Below, piece after piece: positions 47,801 to 58,010 of a DNA stretch of 64,000 bases (position 1 is its first letter; each line of letters opens with the position of its first letter). The notes beneath the pieces are model-generated. The model ran no database searches. It was not told where the DNA came from and worked only from the letters and a program-made list of their open reading frames with translations. This stretch comes from Phragmites australis (lineage: Eukaryota; Streptophyta; Magnoliopsida; Poales; Poaceae). Where the stretch lies: positions 13,619,501-13,683,500 of the forward strand of contig NC_084932.1 in NCBI RefSeq assembly GCF_958298935.1. Direction: 5' to 3'. The position numbers were made by a program, and so were the translations under genes.

Positions 47801-48708
47801 GATCTCGACCCCCTCGGCCCTTAGCTGTTGCCCGGCTCCGGAGGTAATCCGCCCGAAGCCTGGCAATGGCGTGTCAGAGGCGAAGCCGAAGGCCAGACGA
47901 GAGAGGTGGACCTCAAACCCCTCGGCCCTTAGCCGCTGCCTGTCTTCGGAGGTAATCCTCCTGGAGCCTAGCGACGATGTGTCAGAGGCGAAGCCGAACG
48001 CCAGGCGGGAGAGATGGTCCTCGACCCTCTCGGCCCTTAGTCGCTATCTAGCTCTGGAGGTGATCTGCCCGGAGCCTGGTGACGGTGTGTCAGAGGTGAA
48101 GCTGAAGCCCAAACGGGAGAGGTGGTCCTCGACCTCCTCGGCCCTTAGCCGCTGCACTGCTCCGGAGGTAATCCGTCCGGAGCTTGGTGACAGCGTGTCG
48201 GAGGCGAAGCTATGGCCAGACAGGAGATGTGTTCCTCGACCCCCTTGGCCCTTAGCCACTGCCCGGCTCTGGAGGTAATCCACTCGGAGCCTGGCGACGG
48301 TGTGTCAGAGGCAAAGCCGAAGGCCAAATGGGAGAGGTGGTCCTTGACTGCCTTGGCCCTTAGCCGTTGCCTGGCTCTGGAGGTAATCCATCCAGAGCCT
48401 GGCGATGGTGTGTCAGAGGCGAAGCCGAAGGCTAGATGGGAGAGGTGGTCCTCGACCCCCTTGGCCCTTAGCCGCTGCTTGGCTCTGGAGTTAATCCATC
48501 TGGAGCCTGGCGATAGCATGTCAGAGGCGAAGCCGAAGGCCAGACGGGAGAGGCGATCGTCGACCTCCTCAGCCCTTAGCCACTGCCCGGCTCCAGAGGT
48601 AATCCGTCCAGAGCGTGGTGATGGCATGTTAGAGGCGAAGATAAAGGCCAGATGGGAAAGGTGGTCCTCGACCCCATCGGCCCTTAGACGCTGCCTGACT
48701 CCTGCAAT
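47801..48708 (-). repeat. 108-bp tandem repeat array, block 2 (nine regular units)
   Basis: Landmark 'cggccc' (or one-base variant) at 47815, 47923, 48031, 48139, 48246, 48354, 48462, 48570 and 48678: spacing 108 bp with a single 107. A divergent partial unit precedes it at 44040-44133. The array is free of stops on both strands over hundreds of bases (for example 48145-48792 minus, 215 codons). Confidence 0.9.
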
Positions 48709-48989
48709 AACTAGTTTGGGATACCATACTATTTCCCGTGCCACACAGAGTGGGATTTTACTAAATGTTAGCATGATCTTCATAAACGACATTGAATCAT
48801 GTCTTTAGATGAGACTGCAGGGCCATACGTGTTTGAGTCATGCGGGCCATACGTCTTCCTGTTGGGAGGGGGATTCATACCCCTTTGGTCTGTTGGCTGT
48901 GCTTGTCGGGGGCTAGTGGGCTTCGCACCCCTCTGGTACGGAGGTGCTTCCCTTCAATATGCAAGGGTATTTTATCTGATAGGTTTTTT

Positions 48990-49670
48990 GGAACCTCTCC
49001 GTCTGGCGGAGGTTTTTGGAAGATATTCCCGCTTGTGGGGGTTTTTGGAACTCTCTCCATTTTGCGGAGGTTTGGTGAGACTCTCCGTCTTGTGGAGGTT
49101 TTTGGAGTCTCTCCGTTTTGGCGGAGGTTTTGCAAGACTATTTGGTGGAGGTTTTTGTAAGACGCTCTACCTCCTGCAGATTTTTGGAAGCCTCTCCGTT
49201 TTTCGAAGATTTGGTAGGACTCTCCATTTTTGCTGGAGATTTTCGGAAGTCTCTCCTTTTTTGCCAGTGCTTTCGCAGGGCTCTCTGTTTTTGTCGGAGG
49301 TTTGGTAGGACTCTCTGTTTTTGCTGGAGGTTCTATAGGACTCTCCGTTTTTTTTCAGAGGTTTTGTGGAGGACTCTCCGTTTTTGCCGGAGGTTTGGTA
49401 GGACTCTTCGTTTTTATCGAAGGTTTGGTAGGACTCTCCGTTTTTACCGGAGGTTTTGTAGGACTCTCTATTTTTGCCGGAGGTTTTGTGGAGGACTCCA
49501 TTTTTACTGGAGGTTTTGTATCTTTTTGTAAGACTCTCCATTTTTGCTAGGGGTTTTGTAGGACTCTCCATTTTTATCGGAGGTTTTGTAGGACTCTCCG
49601 TTTCTGCTGGAGGTTTTGTACCCTTTTTGAAGACTCTCTGTTTTTGCCGAAGGTTTTGTAACCCCTTCAG
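48990..49670 (-). repeat. ~30-bp tandem repeat array, copy 1
   Basis: Units of 'ggaggttttgtaggactctc' plus 'cgtttttgcc' recur about every 30 bp (some 33), most regularly from 49300 to 49500. On the element's sense strand this gives ten-residue units such as 'KNGESYKTSG'. Same array, sense on plus, at 62070-62840. Confidence 0.85.
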
Positions 49671-49699
49671 CATGTATTAACGTCGAAGGCTCCACACAC

Positions 49700-50550
49700 T
49701 ATCGGGGCTACGCAATACCTTCCAGGAAACCTAGGCATCCTTGCCTTCCAGGTGACCTAGGCATGCTACGCCTGCGGTGTGTAGGCTTGTTGTGCTCCCG
49801 AGGAAATGCTCCGGATGCACCACAACACTATCCACCAAGGGTGTGTCCTGGCGCGTGACTTTTATACAACCGAAGCTATGCAATACCTTCCAGGAAACCT
49901 TGGCTTGATGCCCTGGCGATGACCTAGGCATCTTGCGCTCGCGGTATATAAGCATGCCGTGCAACAAGGATTCCTTGCGACAGCATTCCTCAGAGCACCG
50001 CATCCTCACATCAAGGTCATCCCATGATATGCGACGTCCACACTACCAAGGCTATGCAATGCCTTCCTGGGTGACCTAGGCATGCTGTGCTGCTGCAGGT
50101 GTGTGGGCTCCACTGCCCACCAGGGCAAAGCCTACCCTCCAAGAAACCTTTTCAGGTGACTTTAGGTTTAGGCAAGCAATGCCTATAGGTGTGTGGGCAT
50201 GTCACGCCTCCCGAAGAAATTAGTCAGGGGCGCCGCAACTACATTACCAAGGAAGTCCCTTGATAACCGGCATCACACTTTCGAGGCTATGCAATGCCTT
50301 CCAGGAAACGTAGGCTTGATGCCACCGTGGTGACCTATGCCTGCTGTGCCTACGGTGTGCAGGCATGTCGTGCAATAAGGATTCCTTACGACAGCATTCC
50401 TCAAAGCACCGCACCACCGCCCTCGAGGACATCCCCCGGGGCGTGGCTTCGACACTGCCAAGGCTACACAATGCCTTCTAGGACACCCTGGCAAAATCTG
50501 CCCTCTGGGTGACCTAGGCATGCGGCACAACTACAGGTGTGGGTTTTGCA
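49700..50550 (-). repeat. ~170-bp tandem repeat array, copy 1
   Basis: Landmark 'ggctatgcaatgccttcc' (with variants) near 49705, 49869, 50047, 50284 and 50460 (spacing 161-237 bp), with 'gacctaggcatgc' and 'cgacagcattcctca' sub-motifs. No coding signal. Counterpart at 61180-62060. Confidence 0.75.
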
Positions 50551-50896
50551 TGGTTACGTACTAGTTAAGTTTTGCAGTCTACTGTTGGCAATAAGCAGCT
50601 AACTGCAGTATGAGACATAGCTAGGTTAGATGACTGTTCATAAGTCATGTCAAAAGAAGATGTAGCTTAAGTTCTACTACTTACTGCTAAACAGGGACAT
50701 AATCTAGATTTACCATTTCTACCTAAGGGCTACTAGTTGTAAAAATTTCTAGCAGTAAGGTTGGAGGCCTCCAACATATTTTTATCGTGCTGTACAAAAG
50801 ATAGACCAGCTGGTAAACTATCTATAGGTAATAGTGAGCGTACCTTTGCCAGAATAAAGCCTCAATTATGAGGCTTGAAGGCCTCAAAGCCTACAG
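50551..50896 (-). other. Unique spacer of the repeat-rich element
   Basis: No repeat or ORF. It matches the reverse complement of about 60820-61180 ('gcaataagcagctaactgca', 'ttggaggcctccaacatatt'), so it is a fixed part of the element between arrays. Confidence 0.6.
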
Positions 50897-51075
50897 CTAG
50901 ATGGTCCTCGACCCCCTCAGCCCTTAGCTCCGGGGGTAACCCGTCCAGAGCCTAGCGACAGCGTTTGTCGGAGGTGGAGCCAAAGGCTAGTCAGAAGAGG
51001 TGGTCCTCGACCCCCTCAACCCTTAGCCATTGCCCGGCTCCGGGGGTAACCCGTCCGGAGCCTGGTGATGGCGTT
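50897..51075 (-). repeat. 108-bp tandem repeat, short 5' block
   Basis: About one and a half to two units of the same 108-bp family seen at 38890 and 47801, adjoining the gag remnant. The reading passes from gag ('ITRLRTGYP') into repeat sequence. Confidence 0.7.
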
Positions 51076-51864
51076 CTCTGATTCAGTCCTCATCGCAGGG
51101 ATATCGCACCGTCGATAGCGTAGTTGATGGCAACAGAGCGGGGTCGAAGGGCTAGGGATCTTCCTGGGAGTTTGCCCCAGGCTTTCGACCCATGTGCCAT
51201 CCTTCGCCAGTTTGTTCCGTGGCCAAGTATCCTGCTTGTCTTTCGAGGTACTCCTCCCGGAAGGTCGTGAAGGTTCGACAGTCATTGGTGTTGTGGCCAC
51301 GCCCTAGTCCATGCAGGATGCACCCATATGCCTCCAGGGGTACCAGAGCTTGTGGCTGACATTGAGGTCACTGTCGGGGGTCACGTGCCCTAGAGCCTGT
51401 GGTTTCCCCACGGCCTCCTTTCCTTTGGAGAGGACGTCGGGGGTCGCCTGGTGAACTAGTTTTCGGAGCTGGAGTGGCTCCGATTGCACCTCTCTGGATG
51501 AGGTGGACTTGGGGTTCCTCGCCTGCTGTTGGCGTCACGAGGGCTGCGTCGGAGGCGCTGGCGAGGTCTGCATGCTCCAGAGCATTGCACCTCTTCGGAA
51601 CTTCTTTCGCTGAGGAGGCCCGAGGAGGACACTGGGTGGATAGATTCTCCGAAGGTGTTGGCTCTCCTGGGGCGTCCCAGGTGCTATCGAAGCAGATACC
51701 TTGGGACCAAGTCCAGGCTGGAACATTCCGGGGTTCGACCGCCCAGAACCACTAGAAGGCGACATGCTTGGCTGCAATCTCGATCGTGACCTCTTCTGGT
51801 GCAACGAGTTTCCGTACCGACCCAAGGTTATAGGTTGGTCAAGGACGGAGGAACGCCGTCCCAT
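51016..51864 (-). pseudogene. Gag remnant of the repeat-rich LTR element
   Basis: Three minus-strand pieces lie just inside the 5' LTR. 51864-51535: 'MGRRSSVLDQPITLGRYGN' then a Ser/Pro-rich stretch. 51489-51304: 'LVHQATPDVLSKGKEAVG'. 51300-51016: 'AMRTESENAITRLRTGYP'. In the frame next to 51240-51310 a knuckle-like motif 'GHNTNDCRTF' appears with an upstream Cys and His, as in gypsy gag C termini. The capsid core and all of pol are missing. This suggests an internally deleted element that would depend on proteins from a relative. The second copy (60164-60500) keeps the same C-terminal part. Confidence 0.5.
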
Positions 51865-52030
51865 ATGCTAGTGGGGCTGGAGGGTATACGTGATGTGCAC
51901 GGCTGAGACAGCCACACATATGGTTGCATGGTTGTAACGGTGGATGTGGCGGCTAGCGCGTTGGTGGTTTTTCTGGTGGATTCTTACCTCTCTTTGGCAC
52001 TTTTGTGTTTGTTCCCCATGGAAGGCGTGC

Positions 52031-52895
52031 TGTAGGAGCAAGAGTTCGTCTTGCCCCAGTAAGTACGGCGAGAGTTTCTTCTAAGGAGGAGACTCAAGCT
52101 TGGAGACGAAGTTTGAGAGGAAGGAACACCACAAATATATTGATAGTAAAAAATATGGACTGGACCAGGGGGAGTATCATAGGAAAACTTTGTCATTATG
52201 CTCCTCTGTGCTGTGTTGAGTAGGCTCTTTTTTGATCTCCTCTTCCAGATGACCACGACCCCCTATTTATAAGGTAATACGTAGCTTAGTGTACAAGTTA
52301 TCATGATGTAAAAATATTTAGGACCTGGCCGAATTACTGGACCTTATCCTGAATAACTACCTTTTACCCTACATAGAAGATAAATATCTATCGTGCTAAC
52401 TATTTTGGTGCCTTCCCCTCAGATGGGTGAGCTAGTTGCCAATTACGGCCCGGTGCCACTCTGCCGAGGGTGTCAGGATGACTTGCATCATGTGGGGTGT
52501 CACGATAAGCACCCCTTGCACCAGCATTAATCGCCTATTACATCGTGTCAGGTTGGCAACAGGGGGTGTCCTTTCTTCCCTGATATTATATCCAAATGCT
52601 AGTCATGTCTTTAGGCTTTGAAAAGCCGCATGGGCACTAGAGGGTTGGCCTGAAGGGGTCCGTAGCCTCCGGGAATAAGGCCTCCTATTGAGTTCGGAGG
52701 CCAAAGGCTCTGGGAGTACTTGTTGTAGCTTCGAGTCTTCTGAGGGGCCTCGTATGTGCTGGAGAGGCGACTTGAAGGGGTTCGCAGCCTCTGGAGATAG
52801 GGCCTCCTGCTAAGTCCAGAGGCTATAGGCTCTGGAGGGACCTTTGATAGCGATCGTCAACTATTATCCTCAGGCTGGTTTATTTTCCCCCAACA
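52031..52895 (-). repeat. 5' LTR of the repeat-rich LTR element (865 bp)
   Basis: Minus strand: TGTTGGGGGAAAATAAACC to CTCCTACA. A TATA-type CTTATAAATA at 52264-52273 (minus) is conserved in the other LTR. The DNA directly downstream ('gcacgccttccatggggaac') is where a PBS should be; I could not match it to a tRNA with confidence. Confidence 0.88.
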
Positions 52896-52900
52896 GTAAT

Positions 52901-54720
52901 GACTAACCTGCAACGTAGGTGTTTGATAGAGGTTCTTCTTCTCATCCTTCTGTTTGCTGGCTCTGCCCTTTCCGGGTGGTGCCATTTTGGCAGACTGTTG
53001 GCCAGTTTTGCAGGACAATTGTTATTGCTCATGTTATGCAGAAGGAGATTTGACCTTCAGCGAAGCACAACGAAAAGGGAAGTCGCTATCATCGTGTACT
53101 GGAGACAGAGGCTACGGAAGCGATGGAGGGGTAACCGGTGTTATGAACTTCTTCGACCACTAGATAAAGGAGTGGATGGCCTCCCCAAGTGTCCTGACGT
53201 CATCCTCTTGGGGAATAAGAAGTGGCAGGGACGTGCAATTCCTCTATACCATGTCCACTGACACCCTAGCATAACCAGGCTCTAGCGAGAGTCTGTGGGT
53301 CATCTGTTCCCCACCACATGGGAACACCAAGCCTGTGCCAACCTCAATAATGTTATTTAAGCCAACAGTGGTGGGCAGTAAGAGCTTGCACTTGGTGGCT
53401 ACCTCTATGTCGTCGATGGGGTATCTCTCGCTAGGGACCACTTTTGGAATGTCATCGCCAGGGGAGTTACCTTCAAATCTGTTGGTAGGGAAGTCAAGTT
53501 GATAGAGCATGTTATCTAGATCATTATTTGGTGCAGATGCATAGCTACTCCGATGCCGAACCAGTGGAGATTCAAGTGTCATGGCTACATCCTGCTGCCT
53601 CATTGCCCGTACTCGCTCCTCGACCCGTTGTTCCATCCTTTCTGCAAGCATATCAATCTATTCTTTTGTCGTTGCTTCGACCTCAGTGACAATCTTCATT
53701 CTCATCTGTTCACGTTCGGCTGCTTCGTGCTTAGTTTTGTTTATCCTTCAGCTCTTATATGAATCGGCATCGTCAAGGAATCAACTTCCATGGAATGGAA
53801 ACAGCCATGCCATGCATGTGACCCGGGTGCTCTTTATTCTCCAGAGCCAAGGTTAGTATGTCTTTTTCCCAAGATGGCTGGAATGATCCTTGAGTGGATT
53901 CTTTTGAAAGTTGCAGGATTCTTTGAGCCACTTGCTCAGTTTCTAGCTTCCTAAAGGTGATGGAACCATCAGCCGAGCGTACCGTCCTTCCTCGGAACCA
54001 GTTCTGGGTCTGCCTCTCTGGGATCTGTAAAAATGGTGTCAAGTGGTTCTCCCAAGCTGCCTGTTCATCCTCCTTGTCCTAGTCCAACTCCTTGCGTGCG
54101 TGCCCACCGGTGCCCAGCCTTTGGAGGTGCGTGTTGAGTGACTAGCGCACCTTGTTAGCCTGACTCTGCTGTGAATTTCCTCGGATTGGCACCTCTCCAC
54201 AAACTCTGGCCATTGATCCACCAAGTACCCATAAGCAACATTATTGGGGATGAGATCCTGCTTCACATATGTATTATACAGCTCGCTCTTGAAGGTCTAC
54301 CATGACCTGCCCATCTTGGCTATTATCTTTCTTTCCACATCCTCCAAGGAGCATCCTTCAGGGAGGTGAAATTGGGCTTCAATTGTTTCCCACAAGAAGC
54401 TTTTCTCGCTCCGCGGCACAACCTTCTAGTTTGGGTTAGTTAACCTGACCCTTGTCCGTCCAAGTGAGGTGCATGCTCTACGAAATGCCACCTGAGCTTG
54501 CTGAGACTGTGTTGGTATGCATGCCTCATTGACGTGAGTTATGGTGTAGTGACCCGTGGGTATTTGGTTTTTACCCCGGCCACCTTGCTTTTGCTTCTGC
54601 GTGTGAGTTTCTTCTGTTTGCTCCTAAGAAGTAGCATCCGCATCTTGTTGAGCAGTGACCCCCTCTTGTTATTGAGGAGAAGAGGCCGGAGGCAGTTCAC
54701 GTTCATCTCCAGATGCTATC
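52901..54720 (-). pseudogene. CACTA gene 2, proximal part: Transposase_24-like domain
   Basis: From about 54715 leftward the minus strand reads 'GHYTITHVNEACIPTQSQQA', 'PEGCSLEDVERKIIAKMGRS', 'VKQDLIPNNVAYGYLVDQWP', 'EHPGHMHGMA', then 53651-53244 with 'MEQRVEERVRAMRQQ' (coiled coil) and 'LEPGYARVSVDMV', then 'TLGEAIHSFI' and a lysine-rich end at the LTR insertion. This is the order of plant Transposase_24 (PF03004) proteins of CACTA elements, thought to be the DNA-binding second product. At least five stops are seen, several as TAG where Q or R is expected. It continues at 34174 with the Ulp1-type domain. Confidence 0.75.
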
Positions 54721-57025
54721 TTCAAAATAGGAAGTCACAGGCTTATTAGGAACTTGTTATAATGGTAGAAGTTTGTTATTCCTATTTCCAGTCTTCTAGA
54801 AAACAAATCATTTAGCGCAAGCTAACTATCACTTAGCTCAAGAATGGGGAAAGATTTAGCAGAAGGATATTGCTAACTATCACTTAGCTCAAGCTAGTTT
54901 GAAAGAAGAACAGCATGGGGAAGTATCCTGAGAAAAGCATGGAAGTTGTAATATGTGCGATAATGAGAGCATGAATAACCATATTGCATAAAAAGAATAA
55001 CAAGAACAAAACTGATCAAAATTGATATACATGAACTTGGAAGAAAGAGCCATCAGATCATAATCAAAGATGCCAACCATCATGTATATAAAATAGTACT
55101 GAACAGCAATCTGAAGGATTAAAATGTGCTCTCAGGTAGTTCTAAATACCTGACTCTAGAACTATAAAACTATGCTCCCTAGTTGATCATAATACACATC
55201 ACAACTGGGCATTTAGCTAAGATCACACCTAGAAAAAGAACATGCCATCCATTCTTTAAAACTAAACAAACTTATTGGACAGAGCTACTAAACAGGTTCA
55301 GAAAAGCAGAATGTAACAGAAACAACATAAACCGAGTTGTAGAGCAATAGATGGAATTGAACAGGCCAACAACTCTACAGCTCCACCAATCTAGTAGCAA
55401 TTTATCCAAAGTTTCAGGTTACCAGAAAGTGCACAGAGAAGCAACCGAGCTGCAAAACTCGGTACACGGGGGTTACTTAGGGATTCCCAAGTCACAACTT
55501 TCACAACTAGCTTGAGCAAAATAGTAATAGAGAAGTTTACAGGCTAAATCTATTGTACTTAGCTTAAATGCCCAATTTCAGTAAACATTATCATCATTAA
55601 GCAAAGATACGTAGACAACCATGCTATTCAGGACAAAAAGATTAAAAGTTACAGTGAAAATTGATGAAAGGAGCGGGTGAGAGAGGCAAGGCAAGAAGGT
55701 AAACGAAAAATAAAGCAATTTGATGCCTAGATCCCATTGAAATTAGCTAACTGGACCTGGCATACACTAGACATCAAACTCACCTTTCTCACAATAACAA
55801 AAAAACATAAGTGTCAGATGAGTCCTAGACTAGAATGAGTTTGCATAAATGTGATTAACTGAATTTCGCAACATTAGCACATACTGGATTCCATAAAAAA
55901 TGAAACAAGATGTACATAAAACAATGTATAAGTGTAAGTTTGAGCTGTTTTCACTCAATCATCCAAAAATTTAAAAAGGGAATATATGGGATAAGCCTTG
56001 TCATGCTGAAACAACATTTGATAGGATTCAAAGACAGCTAAAAGATTTCAATCAATTCTTTAAAGGCTGGGGTTATAATGTATATTAGGAACTTATGATA
56101 CTACAACAGTTAGAGAAGGATAATGTGTTATCAACTAACTAAATGTGTAGAAAAATGTTTTACTGAGTGAGTTGCTAGAAATTTTAGAGGATGGGGAGTT
56201 ATATTAGCCTAAAAGGACCATTAGACTCCTCTACAATAGTCTATGACAAAGCTTAAAGCTAATCTCATATAAACTATACAATTTAGTAATTATAAATGCT
56301 TCATTATGTGTACTACTTAATTTTCAAAAACTCAAACCGGTCATTTATTTGAACATTCAAACTTGGAAATGTAGACACCACAGAGAAAAGAACCGATAAC
56401 CTGTATGATCCAAAACTACCAAACTGCATGAAAGTTCCATAGGCCAAAAAATGTGCAAGGGATGCAATTTTTGCAATTTTTTGAAGGAAAAATTGCTCTC
56501 AGACAATAAGAAACAATTGGCCCCAGGACTTTGAAAGTCCTGCACCCTAATATTCCTAGGGAATTCATCATCAATTGGGCAATGTTCCTAAGCACCAACT
56601 AGTAAAAAGACCTTGACTTAGAACAGTAGTAGCAAACCACTGTCGAGCCAAAACTGAAATTGATTCGAGCTGCACAAGACAATGACAACAACTTGGACTT
56701 CGCAATTCATCTAGTACCAAAAAAAATGTGAAGCATATATAGAAATCACAACAATATTGATCAAATCAATAGGTGTATCTCGATGCATAGAACAAAGCCG
56801 AAACTAGAGAACTCACAGGTCTATACTAGATTACTTAGAGAACATGCCCAATTTCAGTAATCCTAATCATCATCGAGCAAATACCATACAAGAATTGCAC
56901 TATCTAGGGCATCATCTAGCATAATCAGGCATCATAGAGCATAATCATGCTTATCAACGAGAAGAGAGGACCATGGCTCGGCCGGAGCACCGGCTCTGAT
57001 GGCTCAGGTGGAAGGGAATGGCTGC
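54721..57025 (-). other. Probable long intron or spacer of CACTA gene 2
   Basis: 2.3 kb of AT-rich DNA with no coding signal. A TTTTGAAG acceptor-like end lies next to 54720 and a GTGAGC donor-like start near 57025 (minus). 'ctatcacttagctcaag' is repeated at 54826 and 54873. Intron status is inference. Confidence 0.4.
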
Positions 57026-57442
57026 TCACCACTGTGGATGGATGGAGCACGATCGCTGGGTGTAGGGAGGTCGCCGGGAGGAGCATGGTCGCTGGGGAGC
57101 ATGGTCGTCAGGGAGAGGGAGGTCGCTGGGAGGAGCACAGTTGTCGGGGAGAGGGAGGTCACCGGGATGATCACGGTCGCTGGGGAGCACGATCACTGGG
57201 GGAAGGGAGATCACTGAGGGGAGAGAGGTTGCCGGGAGGAGGACGGTCACCAGGGGGAAGGAGGTCATCAGGAAGAGGACGTCGCTGGGAGGAGGGAGGT
57301 TGCTGGGAGGAGCATGGTAGACGAGAGGACCACGGTCGCCGGGGGGAGGGAGTTCACAGGGAGGAGCACGGTCGCCGAGAGGAACACGGTCAACGGGGGG
57401 AGGGAGGTCGCCGGGAGGAGCATGGTTGTCAGTGAGGAGCAC
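57026..57442 (-). repeat. GC-rich ~30-33-bp repeats, possible first exon of CACTA gene 2
   Basis: Units of 'gggagggaggtcgccgggag' plus 'gagcacggtcgc' repeat with drift. On the minus strand they give proline-rich open frames ('HAPPGDLPPPVDRVPLGD', or 'MLLPATSLPPLTV' from the ATG at 57423). The DNA just upstream (minus) reads 'aaaaaccctaaccgcc', typical of plant 5' leaders, and a TATA box lies at 57499. A proline-rich first exon is possible, but simple repeats explain it equally well. Confidence 0.35.
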
Positions 57443-57498
57443 TTGAGGCGGTTAGGGTTTTTAGAAGAACTTGGTGAAGTGCAGGTTGGACGAAACGG

Positions 57499-57506
57499 TA
57501 TATATA
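57499..57506 (-). promoter_or_regulatory. TATA box upstream of CACTA gene 2
   Basis: TATATATA (minus: GCTATATATACC) about 75 bp before the first ATG at 57423, followed by a leader with 'aaccctaaccgcc'. Confidence 0.45.
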
Positions 57507-57534
57507 GCGGCATTAGTATAGAAGGATCATAACT

Positions 57535-57665
57535 CCGAACCGTCTGTACTAGTATAATTAGTACAAATAGTTTTTTATAAAACAATCGTCTGTAAAAATA
57601 GTACAGATAGGTTATAACTCTGAGCCGTCTATACTAATATATTAGTACATACGGCTTTTATTATA
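57535..57665 (-). repeat. CACTA subterminal-type repeats located between the two genes
   Basis: 'ccgtctgtactag' (57541), 'cgtctgtaaaaatagtacag' (57588), 'gccgtctatacta' (57622) and 'agtacatacggc' (57644) match the units next to the CACTA terminus at 19346. They lie just upstream of the gene 2 TATA box. Confidence 0.65.
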
Positions 57666-58010
57666 TAAGCGCCTATACTATTGATTTTCCAGAATCATTA
57701 TAACTTGCAAAATTCATAAATAATTCATACAAGCTCCAAATGAGACGAAATTTTCATGTAAATTTATGAATAAATCTGTACTATCACATGGTGTATGTAT
57801 CATTCTTCTTTCTATAACCAAAAAATTAACTTGAACATTAAACCTAAATATTAAATTAAACTAAAACTAGCAAAATTCATAAATAATTCATAGAAACTCC
57901 AAATTAATGAGATCAATTTTTTAAGTAAATTCATAACTAATTCATTTTTACATATTACATTGCAATATATAGGTACATAACAATCGAGTAACATCATACA
58001 GCTTTAACAA
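57666..58010. other. AT-rich spacer between CACTA genes
   Basis: No coding signal. 'gcaaaattcataaataattcata' with variations occurs near 57708 and 57868. It probably holds the 3' untranslated end of gene 1. Confidence 0.35.

Larger units (their letters stand above)
34180..52895 (-). mobile_element. Large non-autonomous LTR retrotransposon with tandem arrays (LARD-like), TSD gtaat
   Basis: LTRs at 52031-52895 (5') and 34180-35040 (3') match along their length, and gtaat flanks the whole unit (34175-34179 and 52896-52900). Orientation is minus: the LTR reads TGTTGGGGGAAAATAAACC to CTCCTACA, and a purine tract precedes the 3' LTR. Without its three nested solo LTRs it is about 9.0 kb. Contents from the 5' end: gag remnant (51864-51016), a short 108-bp array, unique DNA, a ~170-bp array, a ~30-bp array, unique DNA, long 108-bp arrays, then an antisense ORF (37836-38267). 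No protease, RT or integrase was seen. Rough LTR divergence is 12%. The antisense ORF and gag wording suggest descent from a Tat-lineage parent. Confidence 0.85.

Noticed and set aside
48145..48792. 215-codon ORF as a stand-alone gene
   Set aside because: It is the 108-bp tandem array; both strands are open. Kept as a repeat and discussed as a finding.
49118..49673. Phe/Gly-rich ORFs (plus) and a possible CRISPR-like array
   Set aside because: The ~30-bp units are directly tandem with no unique spacers, in a plant LTR element; the plus frames are the antisense of the element.
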